From contig NZ_BNBE01000003.1 of the NCBI RefSeq assembly GCF_014654895.1, forward strand, positions 1,315,072 through 1,379,071: a stretch of 64,000 nt of DNA, read 5' to 3'. Shown here in pieces: positions 8,392 to 16,535 of this stretch (position 1 is the first letter of the stretch; each line of letters begins with the position of its first letter). The translations under genes were made by a program, and so were the position numbers. This DNA is from Streptomyces filamentosus (lineage in GTDB: Bacteria; Actinomycetota; Actinomycetes; Streptomycetales; Streptomycetaceae). Under the pieces are notes generated by a model. That model was not told the DNA's origin. It did not search any database and saw only the letters and a program-made list of their open reading frames with translations.

Positions 8392-8462
8392 TCGAGCCGC
8401 ACGCGGGCGGCTCCTTCACAGGGTCGCCGGGCGGTGCGTGTTCACACCCGGCGACACACCTA

Positions 8463-8491
8463 AAGGTACGGCAGTAAATCCAATTACGCAA
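8463..8491 (-). promoter_or_regulatory. class A promoter P5
   Basis: TTGCGT, 17 bp, TACCTT on the minus strand, with spacer AATTGGATTTA. It is back-to-back with P6 (23 bp between the -35 boxes) and drives 8277-6486. Confidence 0.75.
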
Positions 8492-8514
8492 CATGAGAGG
8501 ATGGATGGCGGACC

Positions 8515-8543
8515 TTGCGTAATTGGAAATAGTGCTGTAGAGT
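8515..8543 (+). promoter_or_regulatory. class A promoter P6
   Basis: TTGCGT, 17 bp, TAGAGT on the plus strand, with spacer AATTGGAAATA. Divergent from P5; drives the cyclotransferase and amidotransferase genes. Confidence 0.75.
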
Positions 8544-8601
8544 TGAGTCATCAACGCCGGAGAAGGTGACCGGCGAGCAGTACCAGAAAGGTGGCGAACC
8601 C

Positions 8602-9024
8602 GTGTTCACCACTGAGCAGAAGCCCGTTTTCGTCTATGGCACGCTCCGTGCCGGGCAGGGCAACTACTTCGGCATCCTGGAGGGCACCACGATTCAGGAG
8701 CGCCCCGCGATCCTGAACGACTACGCGATCTTCGGTTCCGGTGTCCCCTTCGCGATCCAGCGGGACGGCCGGCAGGTCGTCGGCGAGGTCATGGACGTGG
8801 ACCCCGAGCGGTGGCCCGACGTGCTCCGTCGGCTCGACCGGCTCGAAGGCTACCGGGGTGACGGCCGCAGCAACATGTACGACCGCAAGGTCCGCACCGT
8901 CACTCTGGCCGACGGCAGCGAGATCGAGGCGTACGTGTACCTCGCGGGCGAGTCGTCCCGCCGCTGGTTCACCGACGCCGAGGAGATCCCCGGCGGCGAC
9001 TTCGTCAAGGCGGAGTCCCAGTAA
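8602..9024 (+). CDS. gamma-glutamylcyclotransferase-like (AIG2/GGACT) protein
   Basis: 140 aa. It opens with VFVYGTLRAGQGN, the glycine-rich substrate loop of the AIG2/GGCT fold. A LDRLEGYRGDG segment follows, whose Glu is the usual catalytic acid position, then a Tyr-Asp-Arg-Lys-Val strand. Family members cleave gamma-glutamyl or isopeptide-type amines with release of 5-oxoproline. GTG 8602 has GAAAGGTGG 7 nt upstream; a GTG at 8566 has no usable ribosome-site spacing. Its neighbour is a class II amidotransferase, and three amidoligases lie across a terminator. Amidoligase-cyclotransferase-amidotransferase neighbourhoods have been predicted computationally for peptide-modifying systems. Confidence 0.8.
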   Translation: MFTTEQKPVFVYGTLRAGQGNYFGILEGTTIQERPAILNDYAIFGSGVPFAIQRDGRQVVGEVMDVDPERWPDVLRRLDRLEGYRGDGRSNMYDRKVRTVTLADGSEIEAYVYLAGESSRRWFTDAEEIPGGDFVKAESQ

Positions 9025-9076
9025 ATCCGCATCGCCCTCTGGGGTGGGCGGATGAACACCCCACCATGCAGTACCC

Positions 9077-9103
9077 GTCAGGCCGCGCGCGGCGCGGCCT
9101 GAC
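9077..9103 (+). terminator. stem-loop between cyclotransferase and amidotransferase genes
   Basis: GTCAGGCCGCGC pairs perfectly with GCGCGGCCTGAC over a 3-nt loop. It may partially terminate transcription or set the ratio of the two products. Confidence 0.5.
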
Positions 9104-9161
9104 GGCTTGAGCAGTACACCTCGGCCTCCTCGCGGAGAATCGAGGCAGAAAAGGAACAACT

Positions 9162-10100
9162 ATGTGCGGTCTGTTCGGAGTTGTCCGAAACCAGACCTGT
9201 GACCCCACCCGCGCCACCATCATGTGTGCCGCCCTGGGGCATCTGGCCGAAGAGCGAGGAAAGGACTCGGCGGGCCTGGCATTCGCCACGGCCGCAACGC
9301 AGCCGCTGACGCAGCGTCCGGTCAACAACCGCCGTGACGTCACGGCGGGAGGCTGGCGCATCATCAAGGGATCCGGCCGGTTCCGTAACGTGTGGAAGTC
9401 CGACTACATGAGTGACCTCGACGCGGCTCCGGTCGCACTCGGTCACACCCGCTGGGCGACCCAGGGGCGGACGACGCTGGTCAACTCCAGCCCGCTGCAG
9501 GTGGGGCAGCTCATCGGCACGCACAACGGAGACGTGGACGCGTGGCGGCTGCGGGCGCAGTATGACCTCCCCCGAGCGGCGGGTGAGACCGACACCGAGG
9601 TGCTCTATCAGGCGCTCGACCAGGAGCGCGGGGTCATCTTGCCCACCCTCGACGTCCTGGAGTCCGTCGTAGGCCGCGCCGCGCTGGTGTGGACGGACCG
9701 GCGCTGGCCGCAGCTCGTCATGCTGGCCCGTACAGCGGTGAGCCCGCTCTCCGTCGCCGTCGACACCGAGGGGAACCTCTACTGGGCGTCCAACCCGGGA
9801 TGGTTCCGCAAGGCCGCGCGTGCGGCGGACGTGACCATCGCGGAGATTCTGATGGTGCCGGAGGGCACGCTGATGATGATCGACTACTCATCGGGCAGTC
9901 CGGCCCTGGTGAGCAACCGCCGCTTCACCGCGACGGCGCGGGCGAAGGATGACCGGCTGGCGCACATCGTCGCCTACCGGGGCTTCAGCATCGAGGACCA
10001 GGTGGCCGACGAGGAGGTGTGCAGTCACCGGACGCTGCGTGAGCCCCAGCGCTCGCGGTCCGTCACGGCGCCGCTGTGGCTGTCTCCCAGCGGCAAGTAG
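9162..10100 (+). CDS. stand-alone class II glutamine amidotransferase
   Basis: 312 aa. The mature N-terminus is Cys2 (MCGLFGVV), the nucleophile of Ntn-type class II glutaminases. Further family motifs are GHTRWATQG (about residue 93) and THNGDVD (about residue 125), which in GlmS/PurF position the glutamine. There is no synthetase or isomerase domain, so ammonia would be passed to a partner enzyme. AAGGA lies 7 nt before the ATG. The gene follows the cyclotransferase on the P6 transcript and converges on the amidoligase operon at 10119-10163. Supplying amide groups to those ligases or their products is an inference. Confidence 0.85.
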   Translation: MCGLFGVVRNQTCDPTRATIMCAALGHLAEERGKDSAGLAFATAATQPLTQRPVNNRRDVTAGGWRIIKGSGRFRNVWKSDYMSDLDAAPVALGHTRWATQGRTTLVNSSPLQVGQLIGTHNGDVDAWRLRAQYDLPRAAGETDTEVLYQALDQERGVILPTLDVLESVVGRAALVWTDRRWPQLVMLARTAVSPLSVAVDTEGNLYWASNPGWFRKAARAADVTIAEILMVPEGTLMMIDYSSGSPALVSNRRFTATARAKDDRLAHIVAYRGFSIEDQVADEEVCSHRTLREPQRSRSVTAPLWLSPSGK

Positions 10101-10118
10101 GTCATCGGCCCGAAGGCA

Positions 10119-10163
10119 GAAAGGGGCCGGGGCACCGCGTACTGCGGTGCCCCGGCCCCTTTC
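10119..10163. terminator. bidirectional 20-bp stem terminator
   Basis: GAAAGGGGCCGGGGCACCGC pairs perfectly with its complement over a 5-nt loop, between convergent genes (amidotransferase stop 10100, amidoligase stop 10200). A 20-bp direct repeat (TTCGTTCTTGACCGGCCCCT at 10161 and 10181) follows, giving a T-containing tail on the plus side. Confidence 0.85.
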
Positions 10164-10199
10164 GTTCTTGACCGGCCCCTTTCGTTCTTGACCGGCCCC

Positions 10200-11819
10200 T
10201 CAGTACCGGCCGTCGTGCCAGCGGGTGCCGGCGAACAACGCGGCCGCCTGCGCCCGGTTCTCCTCCCGGCCGAAAATCCTGTCGGCCATGTCGCGGAACG
10301 AACGCGTGGCATTGGTCCATGCCTCGCCGGTCAGGCGCCCACGCTGCCCGGCCTGAGCCCTCGCACGGCGATGGTGCCCGACCCGCTGCGGAGGCGGCGG
10401 AGGAGTGCTGCCGGCCTCCCGCAAAGCCGCGTTCGTCAGGCCCAGCGACACGTTGACCTGGGCCTGGATGGTCCCAGGGTCCAAGGAGCCGTCCCACATG
10501 CGGAACTCGGCGTGGTCACTCTGCCGGCCGTGGACGGACTGGAAGTTCAGCCCGATGTGATGACTGTTGTTGTAACCCCGGACGGCCGAGACCGAAGTGT
10601 ACGGGCCCGACGGCTGGGTGTTCGGGGTGCACCACTCCAGCCCTCGATGACGGTCGGCAGCGGGGTTCTGGGCGAGCCGGTAGATGACGTCCTCGTACCC
10701 GGCCACCGTGTTGATCAGCTGGTTGTGGTTCTCGACGGTGTGGTCGTAGTCGGGGACCGCGACGTGGACGTGGCCGCCCGTTCGCGGGCTGGCGATGCCC
10801 CCGTTGCGCCGGACGATCTCGCACACCTGCGCCAGGTTGTTCCAGGTCTGCGGCTCGTCGTAGAGGATGGGCGAGACGATCTCGCCGGCAACAGTGCTGT
10901 CGTACTCCAGCCGCCACGCGTTCGGTGCGTCGGTGTAGCCCGCGCGTGCCGAGGCGTGCCAGCCGTTCACGTTGGCGTCCGGCGCGATTCCCGCCTCGTG
11001 GAGTTCGCGCGCGATGCGCCGGCTGGCGGCCTGCCGCTCGGAGTGCGTCATGGAGTCCGGGTAGTCAAACTCGATCTCCACTCCGAACGCGCGGCCGCCC
11101 TCACGGGCGCCGAGGCCGCCGGTGGCGTTCTCCGTCATGTACGGCACCAGGGGCTCGCCCGCCCGCTGGCGGTCTCGGGCCTGGTCGTAGGCCTCCTGGA
11201 AGGCGTCCATGTCCTCCAGGTAGGAGCGCACCGCAGGCTGGGCCGCCCGCTCGACGCGCGCCTGGTCCTGCGCGGCGATCGAGGCGGCGTGCTCGGCCGC
11301 GACTTCGTCGAGGACTTCCTGGGCCGCGGCCCGGTCGATCGCGGAGCGGCCGCTTGAGCCGAGCTGGTCCTGAACCAGGTTGGCTATGGCGCCCTGGTGA
11401 ACGCAGGTGCCGTCCTCGTCGCCGGCGTGCATGTCGCCGCCGGTGCACCTCAGGTTCTCCGGGCTGACCTGGAGTTGGCCGTCCGGGCCGCGGCTGACCC
11501 GGACGTCGCCCTCGATGAAGTGGCGTCCGTCCTCGTCGGCGACGCTGGCCCCCAGCTGAACCAGGGCGTCCTGTTCGCCGGTCACCTGGCCCCGGATGAT
11601 GTCAGGGTTGCGCGGCAGGAACAGCAGGTGGTCGTCGCCGCTGACCACGTAGGTCTGCAGGATCGGAGCGTCGGCCGCGGTGGTGTCGACGATGCGGACC
11701 GTTGTGCGCTCCGGCCGCTCCTCAATGGTGAGCGGCGCGGCCTCGGCGACGAGCGTGTCGGTACCGCGTGTGGGCGCGACGCTGTGGTGCTGGTGATCTA
11801 TTCGGCTCCCCGACCCCAC
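10200..11819 (-). CDS. amidoligase paralogue 1 (COOH-NH2 ligase fold)
   Basis: 539 aa. It carries the Amidoligase_2 (glutamine-synthetase/GCS-like) motifs: FGVEIEF (about residue 243), WRLEYDSTVAGEIVSPIL, TGGHVHV (about 350) and AEFRMWDGSLD (about 440). The conserved Glu and His residues would bind Mg-ATP and form an amide from a carboxylate and an amine. GTG 11819 was chosen because GAGGGG precedes it by 7 nt and because it yields the N-terminus (M)GSGSRIDHQHH shared with paralogues 2 and 3. A conserved AAAQEVLDEVAAEH helix precedes the catalytic part. It is the longest copy, with an extra N-terminal region of about 90 residues, and the last gene of the coupling-protein operon. The substrate is unknown. 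Confidence 0.8.
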   Translation of the reverse strand: MGSGSRIDHQHHSVAPTRGTDTLVAEAAPLTIEERPERTTVRIVDTTAADAPILQTYVVSGDDHLLFLPRNPDIIRGQVTGEQDALVQLGASVADEDGRHFIEGDVRVSRGPDGQLQVSPENLRCTGGDMHAGDEDGTCVHQGAIANLVQDQLGSSGRSAIDRAAAQEVLDEVAAEHAASIAAQDQARVERAAQPAVRSYLEDMDAFQEAYDQARDRQRAGEPLVPYMTENATGGLGAREGGRAFGVEIEFDYPDSMTHSERQAASRRIARELHEAGIAPDANVNGWHASARAGYTDAPNAWRLEYDSTVAGEIVSPILYDEPQTWNNLAQVCEIVRRNGGIASPRTGGHVHVAVPDYDHTVENHNQLINTVAGYEDVIYRLAQNPAADRHRGLEWCTPNTQPSGPYTSVSAVRGYNNSHHIGLNFQSVHGRQSDHAEFRMWDGSLDPGTIQAQVNVSLGLTNAALREAGSTPPPPPQRVGHHRRARAQAGQRGRLTGEAWTNATRSFRDMADRIFGREENRAQAAALFAGTRWHDGRY

Positions 11820-11821
11820 GA

Positions 11822-12364
11822 TCATTCCCCTCGGACATTGGGCGGCAGTGCGCCCTGCTCGGCGGCCACGTGGATCACGCCGGCCTGGTGCAGCGAGACC
11901 AGCAGGCTCCACTCGTCGTCCGGCTCGATCCAGATCAGCGCGCCCTCGGGTCCCTCAGGCCGCGGCAGACGGCCGGCCGGCTTGTAGAACGTGGTCACCA
12001 GCACCAGCGGGACGGGAGCGTCCCAGCGGCTGACGATCGGCGGCGTGTCCCGCGGGGCGAGGAGCGCCTGCTGCTGCTCGGGGGTGCACTGCCCGAACTC
12101 CTCCGACGCCGCGAGCCCAGCCTGCAGCTGGACCTGAAGACGCAGGGCGAGCCGGATTCGGGCAGCGGCCTTCTCCTTGGGGCTCACCAGCTCGGGGTAC
12201 TCCGGGATCAGGCCTTCCATGAGTTCGGCCGGAGTGTCGGCGTAGCCGCGCCAGCTCCCGCCGTCGTAGATCATCTCGAAGACGTAGTTGCTGCCGTCGT
12301 CCTTGGTCGGAGGAGCGAGAGGCGTGGCGGCCGAGGAGGCATTGCGGGTGCGGATGAACGTCAT
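11822..12364 (-). CDS. hypothetical protein between amidoligases
   Basis: 180 aa, acidic, soluble, no signal peptide. It has an N-terminal beta-rich part (NYVFEMIYDGGSWRGYADT), a central helical part (residues 60-100) and a beta-rich C-terminal part (LVLVTTFYKP, then GALIWIEPDDEWSLL). Not recognised. GGAG lies 5 nt before the ATG, and its stop is 2 bp before the start of amidoligase 1. Tight placement between two ligases suggests an accessory or substrate-related role, inferred only from context. Confidence 0.6.
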   Translation of the reverse strand: MTFIRTRNASSAATPLAPPTKDDGSNYVFEMIYDGGSWRGYADTPAELMEGLIPEYPELVSPKEKAAARIRLALRLQVQLQAGLAASEEFGQCTPEQQQALLAPRDTPPIVSRWDAPVPLVLVTTFYKPAGRLPRPEGPEGALIWIEPDDEWSLLVSLHQAGVIHVAAEQGALPPNVRGE

Positions 12365-12379
12365 GACATCTCCAAGGGG

Positions 12380-13843
12380 TTAGCGGCGCTGCCAGCGGGT
12401 TTCGTGGAAAAGAGCGGTGGCCTGAGCCTTATCCTCAGGGCGCTGGAACAGTGAGTCGACCAGGTTCCGGAAGTTCGCGGTGGTCGTGCGCCAATCGTCA
12501 CCGGACAGCCGCCGCCGCTGTCCGAGTCCGGCCTGACGTCGCTGCTCGCGGTGGCTGCCCAGCTCCATGCGCGGACCAGAGACAGCGGTGTCCTGCCGGA
12601 CGGCCGCGGCGGCCATGCCCAGGGAGAGCTTCACCTGCGTCTGGATCACGGATGGGTTGAGCGAGCCGTCCCACAGCCGGAACTCGCCGTGGGCGCTCTG
12701 CCCGCCGCGCCGGGCCCCGCTGAGATTCACCGCCTGCCCGTGGAACGAGCTGATGTCCGAGATCGACGAGTAGCCCTCGGACGGCACGGGGTTAGGGCTG
12801 CACCAGCGTGTACCCCGGTGCTGGTTCCCTTCGGAGGCGGGGTTCTGCGCGAGCCGGTACAGCACATCCTCATGGGCCTTGTACATCTGCATGAGGCGCG
12901 TGTGATTGGCGACGTCGTGGTCGAAGTCGTGCATGCCCACGTGCACGTGGCCGCCGGTGCCGAACGACGCACGACCGCCGTTGCGCTCGATGATCTCGCA
13001 GGCCGTGGCGAGGTTCTGCCAGGTCTGCGGCTCGTCGTACAGGATCGGCGAGACGAGCTCGCCGGCCACCGTGCAGTCTTCCTCCAGCCGCCACGCGTCC
13101 GGGGCGTCGGTGTAGCCCGCGTTCTGCTGGGCGTGGTAGCGGTACTGCTCCGCCGTGCGGGAAAGGCCGGCATCACGCAGTTCACGGGCGATGTTTCGGA
13201 TCGCCTGCCGCCTGTCGACGCCGGGCTCGATGTCGAACTCGATCTCCACTCCGAAGCCGCGGCCGCCCTCGCGGGCGCCGAGACCGCCAGTGGCGTTCTC
13301 CGTCATGTACGGGACGACCTGCTCACCGCGCTCGGCGCGGTCGCGGGCGGCGTCGTAGTCGCGCTGGAAGGCGTCGAAGTCCTCGGTGTAGCTGACCTCG
13401 TCGGGCGGCCACTGCTCGCGGGCCTGCTCCTGGAGCGAGGCGGCGGCCTGGTGCTCGGCGGCGACCTCGTCCAGGACCTGCTGAGCCGCGGCCCGCTGGA
13501 CAGCCCGCTCCTCCGCACTGCCCCATTCCGGCGGGAGGTCCCGCTGCTGGGGCACCGACACGCCTGTGCCGGTGGCCTGCACGATCTGCTCGTCGAGCGA
13601 GTCCTCGGCGTGACCGAACTCTTCCTGCAAACGCTGGCGGAGCTCGTAGAACTCGGCGAGCTCCTCCGGGTTATCGCGGCCCTCGGCTACGGCCGTGCCG
13701 AGCTGCAGCACGCGGCTGACCAACTGCTGGTGTTCGTCCTCGGGGGACAGGCTGACTCCCTGGCTGGGAGCGCTGATGGTGGTGCCCGCCGCGGTGGTGG
13801 CGACGAGGTGGTGCTGGTGATCGATTCTGCTGCCGGATCCCAT
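12380..13843 (-). CDS. amidoligase paralogue 2
   Basis: 487 aa. Motifs are FGVEIEFDIE (about residue 200), WRLEEDCTVAGELVSPIL, TGGHVHVG (about 299) and GEFRLWDGSLNP (about 385), all intact, so the enzyme looks active. ATG 13843 has AGGGGG 8 nt upstream and gives MGSGSRIDHQHHLVATT; the open frame continues to 14224, but that part lacks a ribosome site and overlaps paralogue 3. It is closer to paralogue 3 than to paralogue 1 (Cys in WRLE-D-C-TV, VNLSGA/VNLSAA strand). It lies 15 bp before the small gene 12364-11822, in the same operon. Confidence 0.8.
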   Translation of the reverse strand: MGSGSRIDHQHHLVATTAAGTTISAPSQGVSLSPEDEHQQLVSRVLQLGTAVAEGRDNPEELAEFYELRQRLQEEFGHAEDSLDEQIVQATGTGVSVPQQRDLPPEWGSAEERAVQRAAAQQVLDEVAAEHQAAASLQEQAREQWPPDEVSYTEDFDAFQRDYDAARDRAERGEQVVPYMTENATGGLGAREGGRGFGVEIEFDIEPGVDRRQAIRNIARELRDAGLSRTAEQYRYHAQQNAGYTDAPDAWRLEEDCTVAGELVSPILYDEPQTWQNLATACEIIERNGGRASFGTGGHVHVGMHDFDHDVANHTRLMQMYKAHEDVLYRLAQNPASEGNQHRGTRWCSPNPVPSEGYSSISDISSFHGQAVNLSGARRGGQSAHGEFRLWDGSLNPSVIQTQVKLSLGMAAAAVRQDTAVSGPRMELGSHREQRRQAGLGQRRRLSGDDWRTTTANFRNLVDSLFQRPEDKAQATALFHETRWQRR

Positions 13844-13923
13844 GGGTACGGCCCCCTTTCGGTGATCTGGCCGACCGAGGTGGTGCAGGTCGGCGGTGTG
13901 ATGTGTGGACGTGACGGTGGGCG

Positions 13924-15399
13924 CTACCAGCCCTGGGACTCGGGCTGTTGCCAGCGTGTGACCGCGTACAGCGAGGCCGCCTGCTGCATCTGTGCGCGCC
14001 GGTGGAAGATCTCGTCGGCGAACTGGCGGAAGTGGAGGCTGTTGGTCTCCAGCTCCCCGACGCGGAGGCGGTGGTCGGGCCCCCAGTCCCGCCGGTGGCG
14101 GCCGAGCGGCATCCGCTCCCCACGCCGGGTGTGCGCAGCACTGCCGCGCACGGCCGCGTTCACCATGCCCAGGGAGAGGTTGATCTGCGTCTGGATGACG
14201 GCGGGGTCGACCGAGCCGTCCCACAGCCGGAACTCGCCGTGGTCGCTCTGCCGGCCGTGTGCTGCCGAGAGGTTGACCGCGCGGCCGTGGCCGTTGCGCT
14301 GCACGTCGCTCAGTGAGCGGTATCCGCCTGTGGGCACGAAGTTGGGCTCACACCATTCGGTCCCGCGGTGTGCGGAGTTGGGGGCGATGCGGTTGGCGGC
14401 GAGCCGGAACAGGACGTCCTCGTAGTGGTCGTACATCTGCATGAGGCGGGTGTGGTTCGAGACGTCGTGGTCGTAGTCGTGCAGGCCGACGTGCACGTGA
14501 CCGCCGGTGCGTTCGCTGGCGCCGCCGCCGTGCCGCCGGACGATCTCGCAGACAGTGGCGAGGTTCTGCCAGGTCTGCGGCTCGTCGTACAGGATCGGCG
14601 AGACGATCTCGCCGGTCACGGTGCAGTCGTCCTCCAGCCGCCAGGCGTTGGGGGCGTCGGTGTAACCGGCTGCGGCCTGCGAGTGGTAGCCGTGTTGCCG
14701 GCTGTCACGCGCCAGGCCGGCCTCGTGCAGGTCCCTGCCGATGGCGCGCAGCGCCTCCTCCTGGTCGTCGTAGTCGCCGTCGGTGACGAACTCGATCTCG
14801 ACGCCGAATCCGCGCCCGCCTTCCCGGGCGCCGAGGCCGCCGGTGGCGTCTTCGAGCAGGTAGGGCACTGCTTCTTCACCGCGGAGCTCCCGGCTCCACG
14901 CGGCGTCGTGGATCTGGCGGAAGGCCTCGAAGTCCTCGACGAAGCTGACTTCCCGCTCGTCGGGCCACCGGTCACGGGCCTGCACCTGGAGCGCCGCGGC
15001 AGCGTTGTGCTCGGCGGCGACCTCGTCCAGAACCTGTTGTGCGGCAGCGCGCTGTACGGGGATACCGGCTGGCGGCTCGGTGGCCCGGGGCGGGAAGCCG
15101 GGGCTGTCATGATCCTGGACGTCTTCGCGGTCGGCGTCCTCGATGAGGCCGTGTCCGTTCCACAGGTCATGCTCCATCCGGAGCCGGTTGCGCAGGCCCC
15201 AGTACTCCATCGTTTCCTCGATCGTGGCCTGTCCGTTGTTCGCCTCCCAGCGGGCCTGGATCGCCAGAGCCTGGTCGATGAGTTCACGCTGACCCTCGGG
15301 CATGAGGTCGACCCGCTCGGCCGGGGCCTCAATGGTCAGCCCCGCCGCGGTGGTGGCGACGAGGTGGTGCTGGTGGTCGATCCGGCTGCCCGAGCCCAT
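13924..15399 (-). CDS. amidoligase paralogue 3
   Basis: 491 aa. It has FGVEIEFVTDG (about residue 200), WRLEDDCTVTGEIVSPIL, TGGHVHVGLHDYDHDV (about 298) and GEFRLWDGSVDP (about 386), preceded by the shared AAAQQVLDEVAAEH helix. The N-terminus MGSGSRIDHQHHLVATTAAG is almost identical to paralogue 2, while residues 25-110 differ strongly. GAGG lies 7 nt before the ATG, inside the end of the DUF4417-like gene, whose stop is 2 bp upstream, so the two are coupled. Likely catalyses ATP-dependent amide bond formation; partner molecules unknown. Confidence 0.8.
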   Translation of the reverse strand: MGSGSRIDHQHHLVATTAAGLTIEAPAERVDLMPEGQRELIDQALAIQARWEANNGQATIEETMEYWGLRNRLRMEHDLWNGHGLIEDADREDVQDHDSPGFPPRATEPPAGIPVQRAAAQQVLDEVAAEHNAAAALQVQARDRWPDEREVSFVEDFEAFRQIHDAAWSRELRGEEAVPYLLEDATGGLGAREGGRGFGVEIEFVTDGDYDDQEEALRAIGRDLHEAGLARDSRQHGYHSQAAAGYTDAPNAWRLEDDCTVTGEIVSPILYDEPQTWQNLATVCEIVRRHGGGASERTGGHVHVGLHDYDHDVSNHTRLMQMYDHYEDVLFRLAANRIAPNSAHRGTEWCEPNFVPTGGYRSLSDVQRNGHGRAVNLSAAHGRQSDHGEFRLWDGSVDPAVIQTQINLSLGMVNAAVRGSAAHTRRGERMPLGRHRRDWGPDHRLRVGELETNSLHFRQFADEIFHRRAQMQQAASLYAVTRWQQPESQGW

Positions 15400-15401
15400 A
15401 A

Positions 15402-16535
15402 TCAGGCCTCGTTCCGCGGGGTGATCGTGCCGTCGGCCAGGCCGGCGTAGAAGCGGACGTTGGCGGTGAACAGGTCCTCGGTGCGCGCGTGGGTGTCGAC
15501 ACGCCCGTCCTCGGTCATGACGGCGCCGTGGCGGGCGTACTGCAGCGGGTTCTGGCTGATGAGGTAGAGCCGGCCCGGGAAGAGAGCCTTGAGGGTGGCG
15601 ATCCGGTCGGCACGGCTGGCTCCAGTCAGGACCATGGGCAGGTCCGGCGGGAGGGTGGCGGCCAGGTAGGTAAGACCCGGGACCGCCATCTCCTCCCAGT
15701 CGGCCTGCGTGCGGAACGTCTGCAGGTTCATGGCCAGGGCAGGCGGCAGAGCGGGGGTCTCGTCGAGCCAGTCGAGGTAGCGGTCGAGGTCTTCGAGACG
15801 GAGCCAGTAGATGTTGGGAACCGCCGTGACACCGGCGGCGGAGAGCTCGGCGGCGAGCATCAGGTTGCGCCGCATGTTGATCAAGTTCTCGGCGCGGGGC
15901 TGGTTAAAGTACATCGACGCGTTCGGGGTGAGCACGAGGTCCCACTTCTGGGCGGCGAGCATCTCGGCGAAGCCGTCGGCCTTGCGGCGCGTCCAGTACG
16001 CCTCGACGAGAGGGTCTTCCGCGTAGCCGCTGAGGATGGCCTTCTGCTCGGGCCGCAGGTTCAGGAACTGATGCGCGGTCTGGCCTTCCCAGCGGGGGAA
16101 CAGCTTGTGCGTCTTGGGGCTGATGACGCGGCGCAGCCCGAGGGCGTAGGCGGGCCAGCGGAGCTGGGCGTCGAGGGTCGGCACGTCGTGTCCGTCGACC
16201 TGGGGGGTGAACAGGGGCAGGTCGGGGAGGGCGCCGGGTGCCCGCAGGCCGGTGAAGTGCATCGTGCCGCCGATGTCCTTCATCCAGGCCTCGCGGTCGG
16301 GCCGGGTGCCGCAGCGGATCGGGCAGCGGGTGCAGGCCAGTCCCGGCTCGCTGCCGGGGAGCGGGTCCTCGGCGCGGGCGCAGCCGCAGTACTCGCAGCT
16401 GGAGGTGCAGCCGGAGCACACGGGTTCGACGGCCCTGGGGTTGTCCATGAAGAAGGGGCAGTTGTTGCAGTCGCAGCCGGAGGCGGGTGCCGGAACGGGC
16501 TTCCCGATTCCGGGCATGGGCAGGGGGACGGTCAT
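15402..16535 (-). CDS. DUF4417-like protein with Cys-rich N-terminus
   Basis: 377 aa. Residues 20-80 contain eleven cysteines in closely spaced pairs (CDCNNCPFF, CSGC, CEYCGC, CTRCPIRCG), suggesting zinc or Fe-S clusters. The C-terminal domain reads LVLTPNASMYFNQPRAENL, an N-x-RR-N helix, GVTAVPNIYW, then TYLAATLPP and YLISQNPLQYARHG. This TIM-barrel-like pattern resembles DUF4417 proteins of phages and plasmids, whose function is unknown. The ATG overlaps the stop of the ParB-like gene by 4 bp, and the next gene is amidoligase 3. Confidence 0.65.
   Translation of the reverse strand: MTVPLPMPGIGKPVPAPASGCDCNNCPFFMDNPRAVEPVCSGCTSSCEYCGCARAEDPLPGSEPGLACTRCPIRCGTRPDREAWMKDIGGTMHFTGLRAPGALPDLPLFTPQVDGHDVPTLDAQLRWPAYALGLRRVISPKTHKLFPRWEGQTAHQFLNLRPEQKAILSGYAEDPLVEAYWTRRKADGFAEMLAAQKWDLVLTPNASMYFNQPRAENLINMRRNLMLAAELSAAGVTAVPNIYWLRLEDLDRYLDWLDETPALPPALAMNLQTFRTQADWEEMAVPGLTYLAATLPPDLPMVLTGASRADRIATLKALFPGRLYLISQNPLQYARHGAVMTEDGRVDTHARTEDLFTANVRFYAGLADGTITPRNEA

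Noticed and set aside
13844..14224. N-terminal extension of amidoligase 2
   Set aside because: It overlaps amidoligase 3 in another frame and lacks a ribosome site; MGSGSRIDHQHH with AGGGGG upstream marks the start at 13843.
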